Origin: Sulfurisphaera tokodaii str. 7
GTDB taxonomy: Archaea > Thermoproteota > Thermoprotei_A > Sulfolobales > Sulfolobaceae
Direction: 5' to 3'
NCBI RefSeq assembly: GCF_000011205.1
Contig: NC_003106.2
Span: 2,630,757-2,694,756 of the forward strand
DNA: 64,000 nucleotides
Positions 11,004 to 22,427 of this stretch are shown here, piece after piece. The first letter of the stretch is position 1. Each line of letters starts with the position of its first letter. Both the position numbers and the translations under genes were made by a program. The notes under the pieces are model-generated. The model saw nothing but the letters and a program-made list of their open reading frames with translations, had not been told where the DNA came from and searched no databases.

Positions 11004-11462
11004 CAAGGTTTAATCCTAACGATTATATTTAAATTTATCTTCATACATTAATGTTTTATCTTAATATTCTAATTTAAATTTTTATTTGTATCGGTTTAAG
11101 ATTGATTTATCTAGAATAAACTATCTATATACTCTCTTATTTAGACTAAAAACACTGCAAACCGGCCTTTTAGCATACAGTTTCAAATCCACCTCATTAG
11201 AGGCTAAGCATGTGTGCCTACCTATCCACTATCTTGAGATACCTCAAACTACAATATGATATAGAATACATACTTAATAGTGATTCTGTGCTTATGGCAA
11301 TAAGACTAAAGTACTTGACGTCATGAATTCTTAAAAAACAACTATTAATACAGCTTAGCCTTCATTATTTATGGCAATTATTATGCAGTCAACCAATAAG
11401 TCTAGAGAAAAATGTTCTAAACGAAGCAAGCAAGAAATAAAAAATCAAATTTCCCTATACGC
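11004..11462. other. Non-coding gap
   Basis: No ORF with a recognisable product. Contains the MFS promoter at its left edge and runs up to the left inverted repeat of the IS element. Confidence 0.5.
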
Positions 11463-12673
11463 GTCAGTATGGGAATCTCTTTTTTCTGAGACAAATGATA
11501 ACATTAGCCAAAATTGAGCAAAACCAGTACCATTCAAATAAAACCATATATATTTTATAATATCGAGTATAATTAAATATATTTTTATTAAGAGAGCAAA
11601 GAATATAGGTTAATTTCATGTGGTTAAAAAAGGTTGTATAGATTCAGCTGAAATTTGCAAAAAACAACTCCCCAACTTAAGGTAAACATTGTGCAATAAC
11701 TTCCCTTATCTCCTTAAGGCAGAAAATCAACGAGAAACTGACAGAACCCCCACAACCTCACCCAAAGAACAAACCAAATAACAGAGGAGAATAAGAACCA
11801 ACTAACATCACAAGTCCTAACCCTAAACTCCTCTAGCGAACGAAAAGCATTCTAAATACCCCACCCCTCCTCAGCCAAAACAACAGCAGTTCTAACATCA
11901 ACCCCACAAGAAAAGCTATAATCCCATCCCCCTTCCTCAAAATAACAAGATAAGCACCACTAACATGCCTAACACAAAGAAAACCAGTAACACCACAATA
12001 AGTAATATCAACATCCCCCAACTTGTCCCCATACTTCTTGTACATCTGATACCTAGCGGTAATAACAAAATCCAAGAGAATAACCTCATCCACCGCAAAC
12101 TCCCTATCAGCATAAACAAGCCTAAGATCAAACTTGTCCAACTCCTCCAAAATTACATAACCATGTTATAAGTAAAACATCAAGGAAAATACTCAAGAGG
12201 AAAATTGCAATTTGAGCAAGACCCCAAGAAGTTAGTGGGCTTAATCAATAAACGCTTATCCTTGGTTGGGAATGGAGGTCAATAGTAACTCTTCTATCCC
12301 TAGTCTCCCTCAAGGCTTTCTTACTCATCTCCCTTAATGCCTTCCTAATATTATCAATATTGTTTAAGAGGTTTAATGCTCTCCTCCCTTCATTCCCAAG
12401 CCTACTCAAGTAAGTTCCTCTTGCCTTGAGTAAGGCTTTGAGGAGTTCTTCGGGGAAGAGTATATTAGTTAGAGAGGTGTAGATTGGTTTGAGGCAGACT
12501 TAACGAAGTCCCTGTTGTAGGATTTAGTCCCCTTGGTTTGGTTCTTGTGTCCCATATGTTAAGGTCCGCCCTCTAATATACAAACTTTTATCAAAAATTA
12601 GTGTTCACTAGATCTTTATTTTGAATTTTATTCATCTCATTTTTTACGCTAAAAAAGAGATTCCCATACTGAC
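11463..12673 (-). mobile_element. Degenerate IS element with 24-bp terminal inverted repeats
   Basis: The left end GTCAGTATGGGAATCTCTTT (11463 on) is exactly mirrored by the right end finishing GAGATTCCCATACTGAC at 12673, giving a 1211-bp element. Inside is a broken minus-strand transposase. I see no clear target-site duplication: flanks are ...TATACGC and TTGTTCAC. A truncated, inverted relative lies at 25655-26163 and shares the same end. It is probably a DDE-type IS; I cannot name it. Confidence 0.8.
11833..12540 (-). pseudogene. Broken DDE transposase
   Basis: The upstream part (12240-12540) translates to fragments such as YLSRLGNEGRRALNLLNNI and RRVTIDLHSQPRIS. The 12150-11833 open frame continues with DLRLVYADREFAVDEVI, ITYCGVTGFLCVRHVSGAYL and LMLELLLFWL. 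The Y-A-D-R-E-F block resembles the second catalytic Asp region of IS4-like archaeal transposases. Stops and frameshifts separate the parts, so it is not functional. Confidence 0.65.
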
Positions 12674-12779
12674 TTGTTCACTGTATTATTAAGTTTTGAA
12701 AGGCATATCGCTTCAGCTTATTTGATAGTTTTAAGGGGATTAGAAGTGATTAAAAATAACTAAAAGTTACGTAAATACG

Positions 12780-13037
12780 TTACAGACTTCTTTTGCTTTT
12801 TACTTTCTTGAGTCCATACATTACCCCTAAGCCTATAAGTAAAAAGACAAGTAAAAAATTGAAAGAAACAAGTGACATAAATGTCCCTAGAGCTATAAAG
12901 CCTAAAAATATGGAGGCTTCTATTTTAAGTTTTCTAGAAGAATTAGGGTAAAAATAATTCAGAATACTATAAACTATTGCAAGCGATACACCTAATTCTG
13001 CAAAAAATAAAATCAAACCAACTAAATCCACTACCAT
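12780..13037 (-). CDS. Small two-to-three helix membrane protein
   Basis: 85 residues with an N-terminal hydrophobic helix, a short polar link (YPNSSRKLKIE), a second hydrophobic hairpin and the basic tail GLKKVKSKRSL. TTTTAAATACT lies about 25-30 bp before the ATG, and there is a purine-rich stretch just ahead of it. No family recognised. Confidence 0.55.
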   Translation of the reverse strand: MVVDLVGLILFFAELGVSLAIVYSILNYFYPNSSRKLKIEASIFLGFIALGTFMSLVSFNFLLVFLLIGLGVMYGLKKVKSKRSL

Positions 13038-13227
13038 ATTTCCTTCTTCTCTTTTTTAGTATTTAAAACTTCTTATCTAGCATTTGTAGGATAGTAGTTA
13101 TATTCTATAATTTTAATGAACATTTACATGAATGTTTATTCTTATCTTAAGATATATGGTAATATAACTGTTTTAAGATAGAAAATTTGCAATTTGAAGC
13201 TTAATATTTTGTAGCAGTTATTCTACT

Positions 13228-13431
13228 TTAACATAACTTAAAAATTTTCATCAAACCTATAGCATCTCCTAAACGAATTTCAACGAACCGGAGAAATTCC
13301 TCAACACTCTTCAAGTTAAGGGAGCTGATCAAATCTCTTACCGTGTTAACTACCATTACGAAGAGGAGTAGGTAACCTTGAAGCCTACTCCTCTTTAAGA
13401 AAGAGGAATCTTGCATATCCAGGGTCTTCAC
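13228..13431 (-). pseudogene. Possible gene fragment downstream of the HEPN gene
   Basis: 67 codons beginning MKTLDMQDSSFLKRS and ending EEFLRFVEIRLGDAIGLMKIF. HEPN genes usually pair with a minimal nucleotidyltransferase, but no G-S-x-A-x-G-x-x-x-S-D-x-D motif is present here or in the gap 13432-13498. The DNA at 13395-13420 resembles 13980-14005, suggesting decayed duplicates. Treat as a relic or spurious. Confidence 0.3.
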
Positions 13432-13498
13432 ATCCTTTTAAAACTTCTCTATCTCCCACTAATCCTCCAAGTCCTCATATTCTCCTCAAGAACATCAA

Positions 13499-13846
13499 TC
13501 AGAGACATTTCAACATCTTCATAAGATTCTCAACAAACTTTAAAACCTTTTCAGCTGTCTCCTTCGAAAATACGTATGGTAAATAGCGTTTAGACATGTA
13601 GGACTGCGTTAAAAAATCAACCATTAGCGAATCAACGTTTACGTTCTCAAACCTCTTTAAGGCTTCCAAAAGCTCCTTTAGATTATGAGTTTTAGTGTAA
13701 TCACCAAGATAAGTGTACAACTTATACTTAACACAGAGCTGAAGTGCTTGTTCGGAACGGAATACCGATAAGTTCCAAATTCCCTCCTCAAAGTCCCTAT
13801 TCGCGTCATGAAAGAAGTTTTTTGCGTTCTCTAAGAGAAAGCTCAT
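13499..13846 (-). CDS. HEPN domain protein
   Basis: 115 residues forming a four-helix HEPN domain: AKNFFHDANRDFEEGIWNLSVFRSEQALQLCVKYKLYTYLGD, then HNLKELLEALKRFE and a C-terminal helix. This is the non-catalytic type that usually sits next to an MNT nucleotidyltransferase as a toxin-antitoxin pair. The expected partner is missing or broken here. The next ~500 bp (13847-14360) carry only short translated fragments without a reading frame. Confidence 0.7.
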   Translation of the reverse strand: MSFLLENAKNFFHDANRDFEEGIWNLSVFRSEQALQLCVKYKLYTYLGDYTKTHNLKELLEALKRFENVNVDSLMVDFLTQSYMSKRYLPYVFSKETAEKVLKFVENLMKMLKCL

Positions 13847-14360
13847 AAGTAAATCCTCAATAGTCTAACTAATAAAGTGTAGGTAGGCGATAAACCCACG
13901 GTCTCTCTTTCATTTCCTTTACTTTTGCATCTCCCTCAACGTTATATTCGGTCAACTTATAACGGTAAAGTTTTCTAAAAGTCTCACAAAGAGGAATCCC
14001 GCATACTCAGAATTTAGGTTAGCTGAAATTACCCTTCCAAAGCACGGAAAAAGGCTTAATTTCTATTCTAATAGGTGTAAGCTCATTTATAGTTAGCGTG
14101 TTGATACATAAAAAGAAACGCTAAGAATGTGAGAAAGAACCTATACTTCTTCTTAAGGTATACTAACTAAGAGAAATTACTGTATGAGATAGTATAACCC
14201 TCCTCCTACAGATGCAAATCCACGTGAGGCTAGGTATGCAGTGCCTTTCACGGTTTGTCCCTGAATTTCGTTAGTGTTTTCAGAAAATTTATAGCCTTAA
14301 TCTAATGGTATACCACTAAATCATAGTCTAAGAACTTTTCCAAAATACTAGTAAATTTAG
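13847..14360. other. Gap with decayed coding remnants
   Basis: Minus-strand fragments such as IRIEIKPFSVLWKGNFS and YKLTEYNVEGDAKVKEMKER can be read but in different frames with stops between. I cannot assign them to a family. Confidence 0.3.
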
Positions 14361-14722
14361 ATTTAAAGAGTGTGGACATAGTGTCGTCACTAAGCTATTT
14401 ATATTTCTATAAATTTTTATCACATAGTAATATATTAGTTCAATATTTATACTCTTTATAAAGAAAGCCATCTAATAAATTTATATGCAAATGACGACAC
14501 TATCAGTGTGGACAACAATATTTTTAATTTGATATAAATTATATAAAGTGTAAATTTAGTTTCAATTTATCGTTAGATCTCTTTACTGATAATAAAGGAA
14601 GTTACAATTTTAATCTCTATTTGAATTTTTATTGTATAATTAAAGTGTTTAAAAGGGAGAGGGATTTAAGGTAATTTTGAATAAATTACAAATGAATGAA
14701 ATTGTTGTCCACACTCGATTTA
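14361..14722. repeat. MITE-like nested inverted repeats
   Basis: ATTTAAAGAGTGTGGACA at 14361-14378 mirrors 14704-14722 on the other strand. GTGTGGACAACAAT (14506-14519) mirrors ATTGTTGTCCACAC (14701-14714) exactly. ATAGTGTCGTCA (about 14378-14389) mirrors TGACGACACTAT (14492-14503). Together they look like one or two small non-coding transposable elements, one inserted beside the other. The short frames read through here are not real genes. Confidence 0.6.
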
Positions 14723-14856
14723 AATTACGAATATAGAATAAACTTTTGATAATATCAGTGGTTGAAAGTGGAAAATAATCACAAAACATGAAGTAAAAGA
14801 ATACAAATGATTGAAAAGTGTGTAGGATAACCATAAATTAACGTTACTTCAAGCCT

Positions 14857-15543
<687 letters not shown>

Positions 15544-15789
15544 TTAATACTTTTTTCATAATTCGACTAATAGATCTATTTAATCATTAGAGAACTCTGG
15601 AAAAAAGGAAAATATCTTCAGTTACCCATTTGTGATTTTAATCTCAAGCATCAAACGCATTTTTTCTTTCTATCTGTAGTTTAGGTGAAAGAATATTTTG
15701 CGGAATAACGTTACAAAGTGAAAAGATAAAATTGAGTGCCGTTCCGATTGGATTAGAATAAAATTAGCACTTGTAGGAAAACCGCTAAA

Positions 15790-15945
15790 TCCTAAATACG
15801 TTAAAAACTTATAATAAATCACGTTGTACTAAATAAACAATTTACTAAGTTATAAAAAATAAAATAGGGAGTAAATTAAAAGTATTTGTTATTTCGTCGG
15901 TAAATATAACAATTTTTTAAGATAAGGAAATCTCCTTAAAATCCT
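15790..15945 (-). repeat. Dispersed ~170-bp repeat, copy C (diverged)
   Basis: Same orientation as copy A with clear but weaker similarity: AAATACGTTAAAAAC, a TTGTACTA block, GGGAGTAAATT, AAGTATTTGTTATTT, and the end GGAAATCTCCTTAAAATCC. The rest of 15520-16318 holds no recognisable gene. Confidence 0.5.
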
Positions 15946-16318
15946 TAGTCTAAGCACTAATCGTATTCTTTGATATCAAATCCACAATCCTAGACTTTTA
16001 TTGAAATGACTGTTCAGTTCTGTTAAATAGCAATTGGTATATAGTGACTTTTGTACTAGAATTTAGATCGTGACTATTTCCACTAATTCTTTTGATAGAT
16101 AATTATGACATCTATATCTAAATCCGTCGATCTAGAAAATCTACTTAGCATTTAATTACAAGTTAGCTTCTTTGCGTAACTTAGACATTGAAAAAGTTAT
16201 CATCAACCTTTTTGCTGAAAATTCTTTGGTAACTAAAGTATACGTGGTACAACAAATTAATTAATACCAGAACGTTACCTTAAAAATAATAAATGCGAAA
16301 AACTCTCTATTATAAAGG

Positions 16319-16921
16319 TTAAAAGTTTAAGTTGAACTTTACCTTTACGTAATTGAGCTTGTTAAAAGGATCATCAACGTTAGGTATTATAACCTCACCT
16401 CCATCAGTCCTAATAATATGCCAATCTCCTATTTCCTTAAATATTGGATTAACAATATCCGCAACTAAGCTCGGTCTATTTGCTACGTTTTCTTGTCTGA
16501 CGTTAACTACTACTATATTTTTCACTTGAGACCAAGGTACTATAAGCTCTCCCTCAGCATAATTTATCTTTACGCCTTTAGCTAACCTGACCAGCCTTAT
16601 TATGCCGTAAATACTGCCAACTACAATTAAAAGTCCTATACTTATGGGTATTAAAGTAAAAATAGAGACGCCAAAGGAAAGTGAAAAATAAAGCGAATAA
16701 ACGCCAACAATAAAGAGTAATGAAAGTAAAATTATTCCAACAGAAGCTATAACTACTTTACCAAAGTTTAAAAGCCTTTTACTTCTATTTATTCTATATA
16801 TTCCGTCATTTGCAGCTACATACAAAGGGATAAAAACCCGTTGAGAAAACAGCTGGTAACGAGTTTGAACAGGATTTAAAACTACCAAGCCTTCCTTAGT
16901 TAAATCGAAAACTCTCATCAT
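16319..16921 (-). CDS. Membrane protein, two helices plus PH-like tail
   Basis: 200 residues. A soluble N-terminal part is followed by two hydrophobic helices (about 55-110). The beta-rich C-terminal part contains NYAEGELIVPWSQVKNIVVV and WHIIRTDGGEVIIPNV, which could be a PH-like fold. The start is the first of two ATGs at 16921, with GAATATATAGC about 25 bp upstream. Function unknown; compare the bPH2-like gene at 21987. Confidence 0.55.
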   Translation of the reverse strand: MMRVFDLTKEGLVVLNPVQTRYQLFSQRVFIPLYVAANDGIYRINRSKRLLNFGKVVIASVGIILLSLLFIVGVYSLYFSLSFGVSIFTLIPISIGLLIVVGSIYGIIRLVRLAKGVKINYAEGELIVPWSQVKNIVVVNVRQENVANRPSLVADIVNPIFKEIGDWHIIRTDGGEVIIPNVDDPFNKLNYVKVKFNLNF

Positions 16922-17005
16922 TCTGAATTTAGATTTAACAGCTATATATTCTTAACTGTATTAACTCCTTCTGAGGTTTTAAGTAAAGACTTTTTCCCCT
17001 TCATA

Positions 17006-17302
17006 TCATACAGAACTACTTACCATCATAAACAGCATAGCAAGTGCAAAAAGAATAACTCCTATAAAAAAATTAAGAAGCGGGACTATTAGAGAAAAAT
17101 AGTGTTTCCTCTTTAAGAAATAAATTGAGAGTAAGAAAGCATATAAGGATGGACTAAAAATAGCATAGATCAGCGTGCCGAGACCAGAAGAGAAAATGTA
17201 TCCATTAAGAGCTATAAGCAAACCTATATCGATAGCCCAAGATAAAAAGAAAATTCCAACATAACATAAAGCCCTAAACCATGCATGTTGAGTTAAAGCC
17301 AT
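17006..17302 (-). CDS. Small three-helix membrane protein, paralogue of 29369-29668
   Basis: 98 residues; the N-terminus WFRALCYVGIFFLSWAID matches WFRVPVYFGIFFLSWGIE of the protein at 29369, and both continue with the same helix, basic loop and helix pattern. No known function. The paralogue pair supports this being a real gene. Confidence 0.65.
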   Translation of the reverse strand: MALTQHAWFRALCYVGIFFLSWAIDIGLLIALNGYIFSSGLGTLIYAIFSPSLYAFLLSIYFLKRKHYFSLIVPLLNFFIGVILFALAMLFMMVSSSV

Positions 17303-18306
17303 ATAAATAATTAAGGAAATAACAATTTATTATTTTCCCCTCTTAACGCTAGTGTTTAATCGATAGCAGAAACTTAAATAGCACAATGCTCAGATACAAC
17401 CTCTTTTTTAATAGAAAGAATATAGCCATTCCTTTTCTATTAACTAATATACTCAAGGTCAGAGACGTTAAGGAAAAGGCTTACTCCAATAATACGGCAA
17501 GACTTTTCTATCTTCGTTAAAATTAATAAAGAAGGATCTTTACACGAAATAATTCTGCTGATATAAGAAGTAATAAAATGATAGTCAGAACTAATACCGA
17601 AACTTTTAACGATTAACTAACGTCAAGAGATAAATTACTATATATCATTCTTGATCTCTCTTTTTTATACGGCGTATTATCTCGCTTGCTTTAACCGTAT
17701 ATATGGGAAAATATGTATGAGTCTTTTCAGTGAATTGAAACTTTTATTACTACGTCAAAATTACCTGTGTTTTAGTACGCTAATAAAGCAAAATTATTCA
17801 TTTTCTCCTTTGCTTATTTTATTCGTTGTAGAACTCTCGAAATTTTACTAGACGAAATACATGATTTGACGAAATCGTAAAAACAAGACGGTTAATTATA
17901 ACAATTACTATATATACTTTCCAGTTCTAGGAAAAAAGATGAATATATATTTTCAGCTATACCTTTACTAACTACTCATTATTGATATGAGGATTAAGAA
18001 GTTATGAAAATGATTATTTATAAGAATATTTCTTGTTGAGGATAATATCAAAGTTAAATATCTCCTAACTGTTATTTATCATCAGTTAACTCTAAAAATC
18101 ATTTCAACTTAAATGATTAAACCAATTTTAAATTTTCTTAGAATATCTTTAGGTACTAAATAGCCTACTCAATTATATCAAATTTAGCCAAATAAAAAAG
18201 TATTAATCCTTCTAACTTTTTAATGTTAAAATCCTAATGAATCTACGTTTAATCTTCTAGTACTATCTACACATGTTCATTAACAGTAATAAGAGGGAAA
18301 AAGATT
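17303..18306. other. 1-kb gap, nothing recognised
   Basis: Very AT-rich. A 66-codon frame at 17651-17851 has no family resemblance and no promoter that I would trust. No RNA gene seen. Confidence 0.4.
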
Positions 18307-20415
18307 TCATCTTCTTCTGAGGGCTATTATTACACCCGCAATTACTACTATTATTACAGCTATAATGATTAGGAATGAAGAACTTCCCGAACTACTTGAG
18401 GGTACTGCTGACTCAGTCGAAGAGTAGATCTGAGTTGTAGTCTTACTACTTATGGACGTGCTAGTATATGTAAATGTTGTAGACGAACTTGTTGTAGTTG
18501 TTGGTATTGTAGTAGTGTTTGATGAAATTGGTGGAGTTGAAATGAGATTGTTAAAAGATATTGCATATATCTGATTATAAGGATATTCTTCAGTAATGTA
18601 TACCAAACCTTCATTGGGATCTATAGTTACTGATGTCGGAAAACTTACGTTAACGCTCTTTTCGCTAACTATTTGTCCATTAGAGGGATTAACTACGAGT
18701 AGTTTTACAGGATTGAAAAGCCCACTAGTAGTTATGATCGCATATCCCTTATAATAGGCAATTAATTCTGGAGTACTATTTAATTCTATAGTAAATTGAG
18801 TTTTTACACCTTCAATACCAGCTAAGTAGTAATTTAATATGACTGGGAAAGAATAGGGTTTACTGACTACTTTTTCTCCACCAACTAAAATTATTCCATC
18901 ACCATAAGCTACTGCTGTAGGCTTAAATGGTACTTCTATTGTTGTTATTAACTCAGTCCCGTTTATAACTGATAAAGACTCATTGTTATAATTTGCAACG
19001 TAAACTAGTCCATTCTGAGGATCATAAGTTAAAGCTACCGGATTATTCCCCACTTGTATTGCTGAGATCACAGACCCATTTGAAGGGCTTATGGCTAAGA
19101 CAAGGTTAGAAGAATTATCTGCTACATATATCAAGTTATCTACCGGGTCATAAAGTAGTGCAACTGCATCTTTCCCAGCACTTGCTTTCCAAAGTATACT
19201 ACCATTATATGGGTTTTCTGCTACTAATTCCCCTCCATTAGTAATATAAAGTACTCCGTTATACGTATTATAGGTAATTAATGAAGGACTATTTATGCTA
19301 GGAATTATACCTATCACCTTACCATTATTCAAAACATATATCGAATCAGCTTGATAGTTTGCAACATATAGGTCTCCAGTTACATTATCGTACACAGCAT
19401 ATTGAGCTTGTATTTGCGATCCTATAGCTAGATAGGCACCAGTTATAGGGTTAATGACATAAATTGGATTAGGAGGAGTTCCAGTAACATAAAGCATGTT
19501 AGTTTTAGGATCATAAACTATATCAGATATTTGGCCAGGCAATGAGAAACTTAGTGAAAAACCTACATATATAGCAGATGGCGTTAGGGTTGAGACTTGT
19601 CCATTAGACACGTTTATTACATATACTGCTTCATAACCCTCTGAAAATGCATAAATATTACCTAAAGCATATACGACAGCACAAGGAAAGCTCAATATCA
19701 AACTTAGACTATGCGTTGTGTAGTTTGAAATATTATAAGGATTAAATACGTTAATCGATGTAGTACTTATACCATAGACCTCATTATTTCCAACAACAAG
19801 CTGTGATGGTGCATAAATAAACATTGAAACGTTACGTAATATTTTAGTGCCGTTAATTTGGGAAACGATATTGTTTGGTACCACAAACGGATTATTTCCT
19901 GCAACATATACAAAGCCAGTATAGGGGTCAAATACAATTGAGGTAATAGTGAAACCTTTGAGGAGTGTCGCTACTTCTTGCCCACTTTGGGTAAAGATTT
20001 CTATGCCATTATCGACTACATACAAGTATCCGTTCTTGAGATCAACAACAACACTTTGAGGAGACCCTCCAACATAGATAGTCTTTACTAACGTGTTTGT
20101 TTGTGGATTTATGACACTTATAGTCCCCGATTTATTATTAACTACATAAAAGTATCCGTTAGCATAAGTAATGTATATTGGCTCAACACCTACATTAATA
20201 GTACCAATAAATGAGTAGTTGTAGGGATCGAAGATGACCACATCGTTATGTTGTGAGTCAACAGCATATATATAACCGTTACTGGGGTTAACAGCAGCCG
20301 ATACAAGATACCCTATAGACGGACCAGTATAAAGATTTATTATTAATGAAAATGCTTGGAGGGATTCAGCTAGTAACATAGCTACCAATAGGAATAAAGC
20401 CTTCTTTCCACTCAT
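18307..20415 (-). CDS. Secreted YVTN-type beta-propeller surface protein
   Basis: 702 residues. There is an N-terminal signal peptide (to about 22), then more than ten ~42-residue propeller blades of the YVTN/YncE type, seen as repeated blocks like GYLYVVD, NLIYVADNSSNLVLAI and LVYVANYNNESLSVIN separated by DPxNG turns. These are followed by a Thr/Ser-rich stalk (about 630-670), a membrane helix and the tail ALRRR. Such proteins are cell-surface scaffolds or adhesins. TTTTATAAAACTT lies about 40 bp upstream of the ATG. Confidence 0.85.
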   Translation of the reverse strand: MSGKKALFLLVAMLLAESLQAFSLIINLYTGPSIGYLVSAAVNPSNGYIYAVDSQHNDVVIFDPYNYSFIGTINVGVEPIYITYANGYFYVVNNKSGTISVINPQTNTLVKTIYVGGSPQSVVVDLKNGYLYVVDNGIEIFTQSGQEVATLLKGFTITSIVFDPYTGFVYVAGNNPFVVPNNIVSQINGTKILRNVSMFIYAPSQLVVGNNEVYGISTTSINVFNPYNISNYTTHSLSLILSFPCAVVYALGNIYAFSEGYEAVYVINVSNGQVSTLTPSAIYVGFSLSFSLPGQISDIVYDPKTNMLYVTGTPPNPIYVINPITGAYLAIGSQIQAQYAVYDNVTGDLYVANYQADSIYVLNNGKVIGIIPSINSPSLITYNTYNGVLYITNGGELVAENPYNGSILWKASAGKDAVALLYDPVDNLIYVADNSSNLVLAISPSNGSVISAIQVGNNPVALTYDPQNGLVYVANYNNESLSVINGTELITTIEVPFKPTAVAYGDGIILVGGEKVVSKPYSFPVILNYYLAGIEGVKTQFTIELNSTPELIAYYKGYAIITTSGLFNPVKLLVVNPSNGQIVSEKSVNVSFPTSVTIDPNEGLVYITEEYPYNQIYAISFNNLISTPPISSNTTTIPTTTTSSSTTFTYTSTSISSKTTTQIYSSTESAVPSSSSGSSSFLIIIAVIIVVIAGVIIALRRR

Positions 20416-20706
20416 ATAGACACCCTTTTTATCTAGTTATAACTATTAAGTTTTATAAAAGTTTCGCTTTTCCTTATGAAATATACATTATAATTATTAG
20501 AAGATATATGAATAGCCAAAGTAATAAAACCGAAAAACTACCATGTTATTTTGTCGTTGTAAATTGAAGGACAAGAGGAATATATAACTAATTATTCCTT
20601 TAATGGTTATGATTATGACCATTTGTTTTACAGTAAATAATTCGCTTAAAATCAGTGATTAAGCATCTCAAAATTTATAAGATTGAGTAAACTATAATTA
20701 GAACAA

Positions 20707-21444
20707 ATGATAAAGTGTCCAAGATGTGGATACGATAACCCAGATAATGCCTTATACTGTGCAATATGCGGTTATCCACTTACAACACAACAGCCAACCC
20801 CACAATCGCCATACCATTAACAACCTTATAAACGATCCCTCAAAAAGATCATTATCCCAGTTATTGCAATAATAGTAGTAGTGTTAGCAGTCATTGTGGC
20901 ATCACAATTTATATTTCATTCTGGTCCCTCTTCAGCAGAACTAATTACACCATCAAAGGCAGCATCTGTAGTTGGAGGCTCTTGGAGTGTAGATTCAGCC
21001 AACACTTATTCATTCACTATAAGTAACGATTTAGTTACTGAAAAATTATTAAATGGCTCCACAGAAACAATCTCCCTCAACTCATTTTATAGTACAATGG
21101 GAGGAGAACCATTACCTGAAGTAACTTCAGGCTACGTTGAATATTTAAATGGGAATATTAGCGGAGAACAAGGACAGATTATGGCTATGTATATAGTTTT
21201 TTCCTCATCAAGTAATGCTAAAAACTTCTTCTCCCAATCTGAAGTAACTTTACAGATATCTTCTAGTAATTTTAATAAAATCTCAAATAACGAATTCATA
21301 GCCTATACTCCAGGAGGATTATTCGGTGAAGAATACGATTCCATAATACTCGTACTCAGCGGTAATAATGTAAAAATAGTTTCAGTCATAGCTCCAAATC
21401 CCCTAGGAACTTCGCAACTTGAAAGCTTGGAAAATAGCTTCTGA
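20707..21444 (+). pseudogene. Zinc-ribbon membrane protein split by an in-frame stop
   Basis: ATG at 20707 opens a frame encoding a zinc ribbon ([23 protein letters not shown], with C-x2-C and C-x2-C) and a Pro/Gln linker. A TAA stops it at 20818-20820 after 37 codons. The same frame then continues without a break: a basic segment, one membrane helix (KKIIIPVIAIIVVVLAVIVASQF) and a ~170-residue extracellular domain to 21444. The usual family layout is ribbon, helix, domain. A single base change (CAA to TAA fits the Gln-rich linker) would explain this. TTTATAAG lies about 35 bp upstream. Confidence 0.75.
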
Positions 21445-21986
21445 TACAAAGTAAATTCTTTTTCTTTTTTAGAATTTCTTTAATAAATTAATACACATAC
21501 CTATATTTAATGGACTTAAAGAAAATATATGCACCTTCTTAAGTCACAATATTTACTATGTTTGATCCCTTGTATAATTTCCCCCACCTTATTAGTTTTT
21601 ATAATAATTGCAATGCAATAAAACGTTAGTTTTAGCTGAAGATATTAAAAATAATCGGTTTAACAAAATCATCCTGCACGCAAAAGCTACTTTAGCATTT
21701 ACTAAGATTATATCATCATATATCCCCTATCCGCCTGGATAGTTATTATATCCACAATAACATAGATAAAATACTAATTATTTCTATGTTTTTAAAGCGA
21801 AAAAAGACCACTATTCTTTTCAGTTAAAGGAAATATTTTAACTTGCAATTTCCATCAATAATAATCCCGACTTTCCCAGATCTTTCTATATCAGAAATGC
21901 GAAAAAGGAAATATTCTCTTTTCAAATGAAAGAAAAAGAGTATTACGAAGAAAATTTTATAAATTAATTATTCTGTTATTATATTG
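21445..21986. other. Gap, promoter at right edge only
   Basis: No gene seen. ATTTTATAAATT at about 21955-21966 is the TATA box of the next gene. Confidence 0.45.
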
Positions 21987-22427
21987 ATGAAGTTAGAAAT
22001 AGGAGAACAAATAATTTGGGAAGAATTCCCTCTGAGTAGATTCAGAAGAAATGCTACAATAGGACTTATAATACTCGGTATAATCTTCCTATTAACGGTA
22101 TTTTTAGCAGCTATAGGAGTAATGTTCATAGTCCTAAGTCTAGTACTATACTTCGGACTAAGGTGGGCAAACAGATACGTAGTGACTAACAAGAGAGCAA
22201 TGCTCATTAAATTCGGTAAAATTGTAAAGGAAGTACCCCTAAATACGCCAAATCTATTAATATCTATTGTAAATCCGCAATATTTTGAGACAAGATTAGC
22301 GGGGCAACATGTAGTACAGGATGTGGTTTTCCTACAAAACGGAATAGAATTATTAAGATTTAGCAAGGTACATAAAGGTGACGAGCTAATGGCTAAACTG
22401 AAAAGTATGGGATTTATTTCAGCATGA
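21987..22427 (+). CDS. bPH2 (bacterial PH-like) membrane protein
   Basis: 146 residues: a short N-terminal part with IGEQIIWEEFP, two membrane helices (about 26-65), then the block RYVVTNKRAMLIKFGKIVKEVPL. This is the usual layout of YdbS/YvbH-like PH domains with the helix pair before the domain. The role is unknown. ATG at 21987 is preferred over the TTG one codon earlier because the TATA box lies 21-32 bp upstream. Confidence 0.7.
   Translation: MKLEIGEQIIWEEFPLSRFRRNATIGLIILGIIFLLTVFLAAIGVMFIVLSLVLYFGLRWANRYVVTNKRAMLIKFGKIVKEVPLNTPNLLISIVNPQYFETRLAGQHVVQDVVFLQNGIELLRFSKVHKGDELMAKLKSMGFISA

Noticed and set aside
11937..12171. Short frames on both strands inside the IS
   Set aside because: Shadows of the broken transposase read in other frames.
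14649..14834. 61-codon minus-strand frame
   Set aside because: Lies across the MITE-like inverted repeats; composition is that of random AT-rich DNA.
17651..17851. 66-codon plus-strand frame
   Set aside because: No family resemblance and no convincing promoter.
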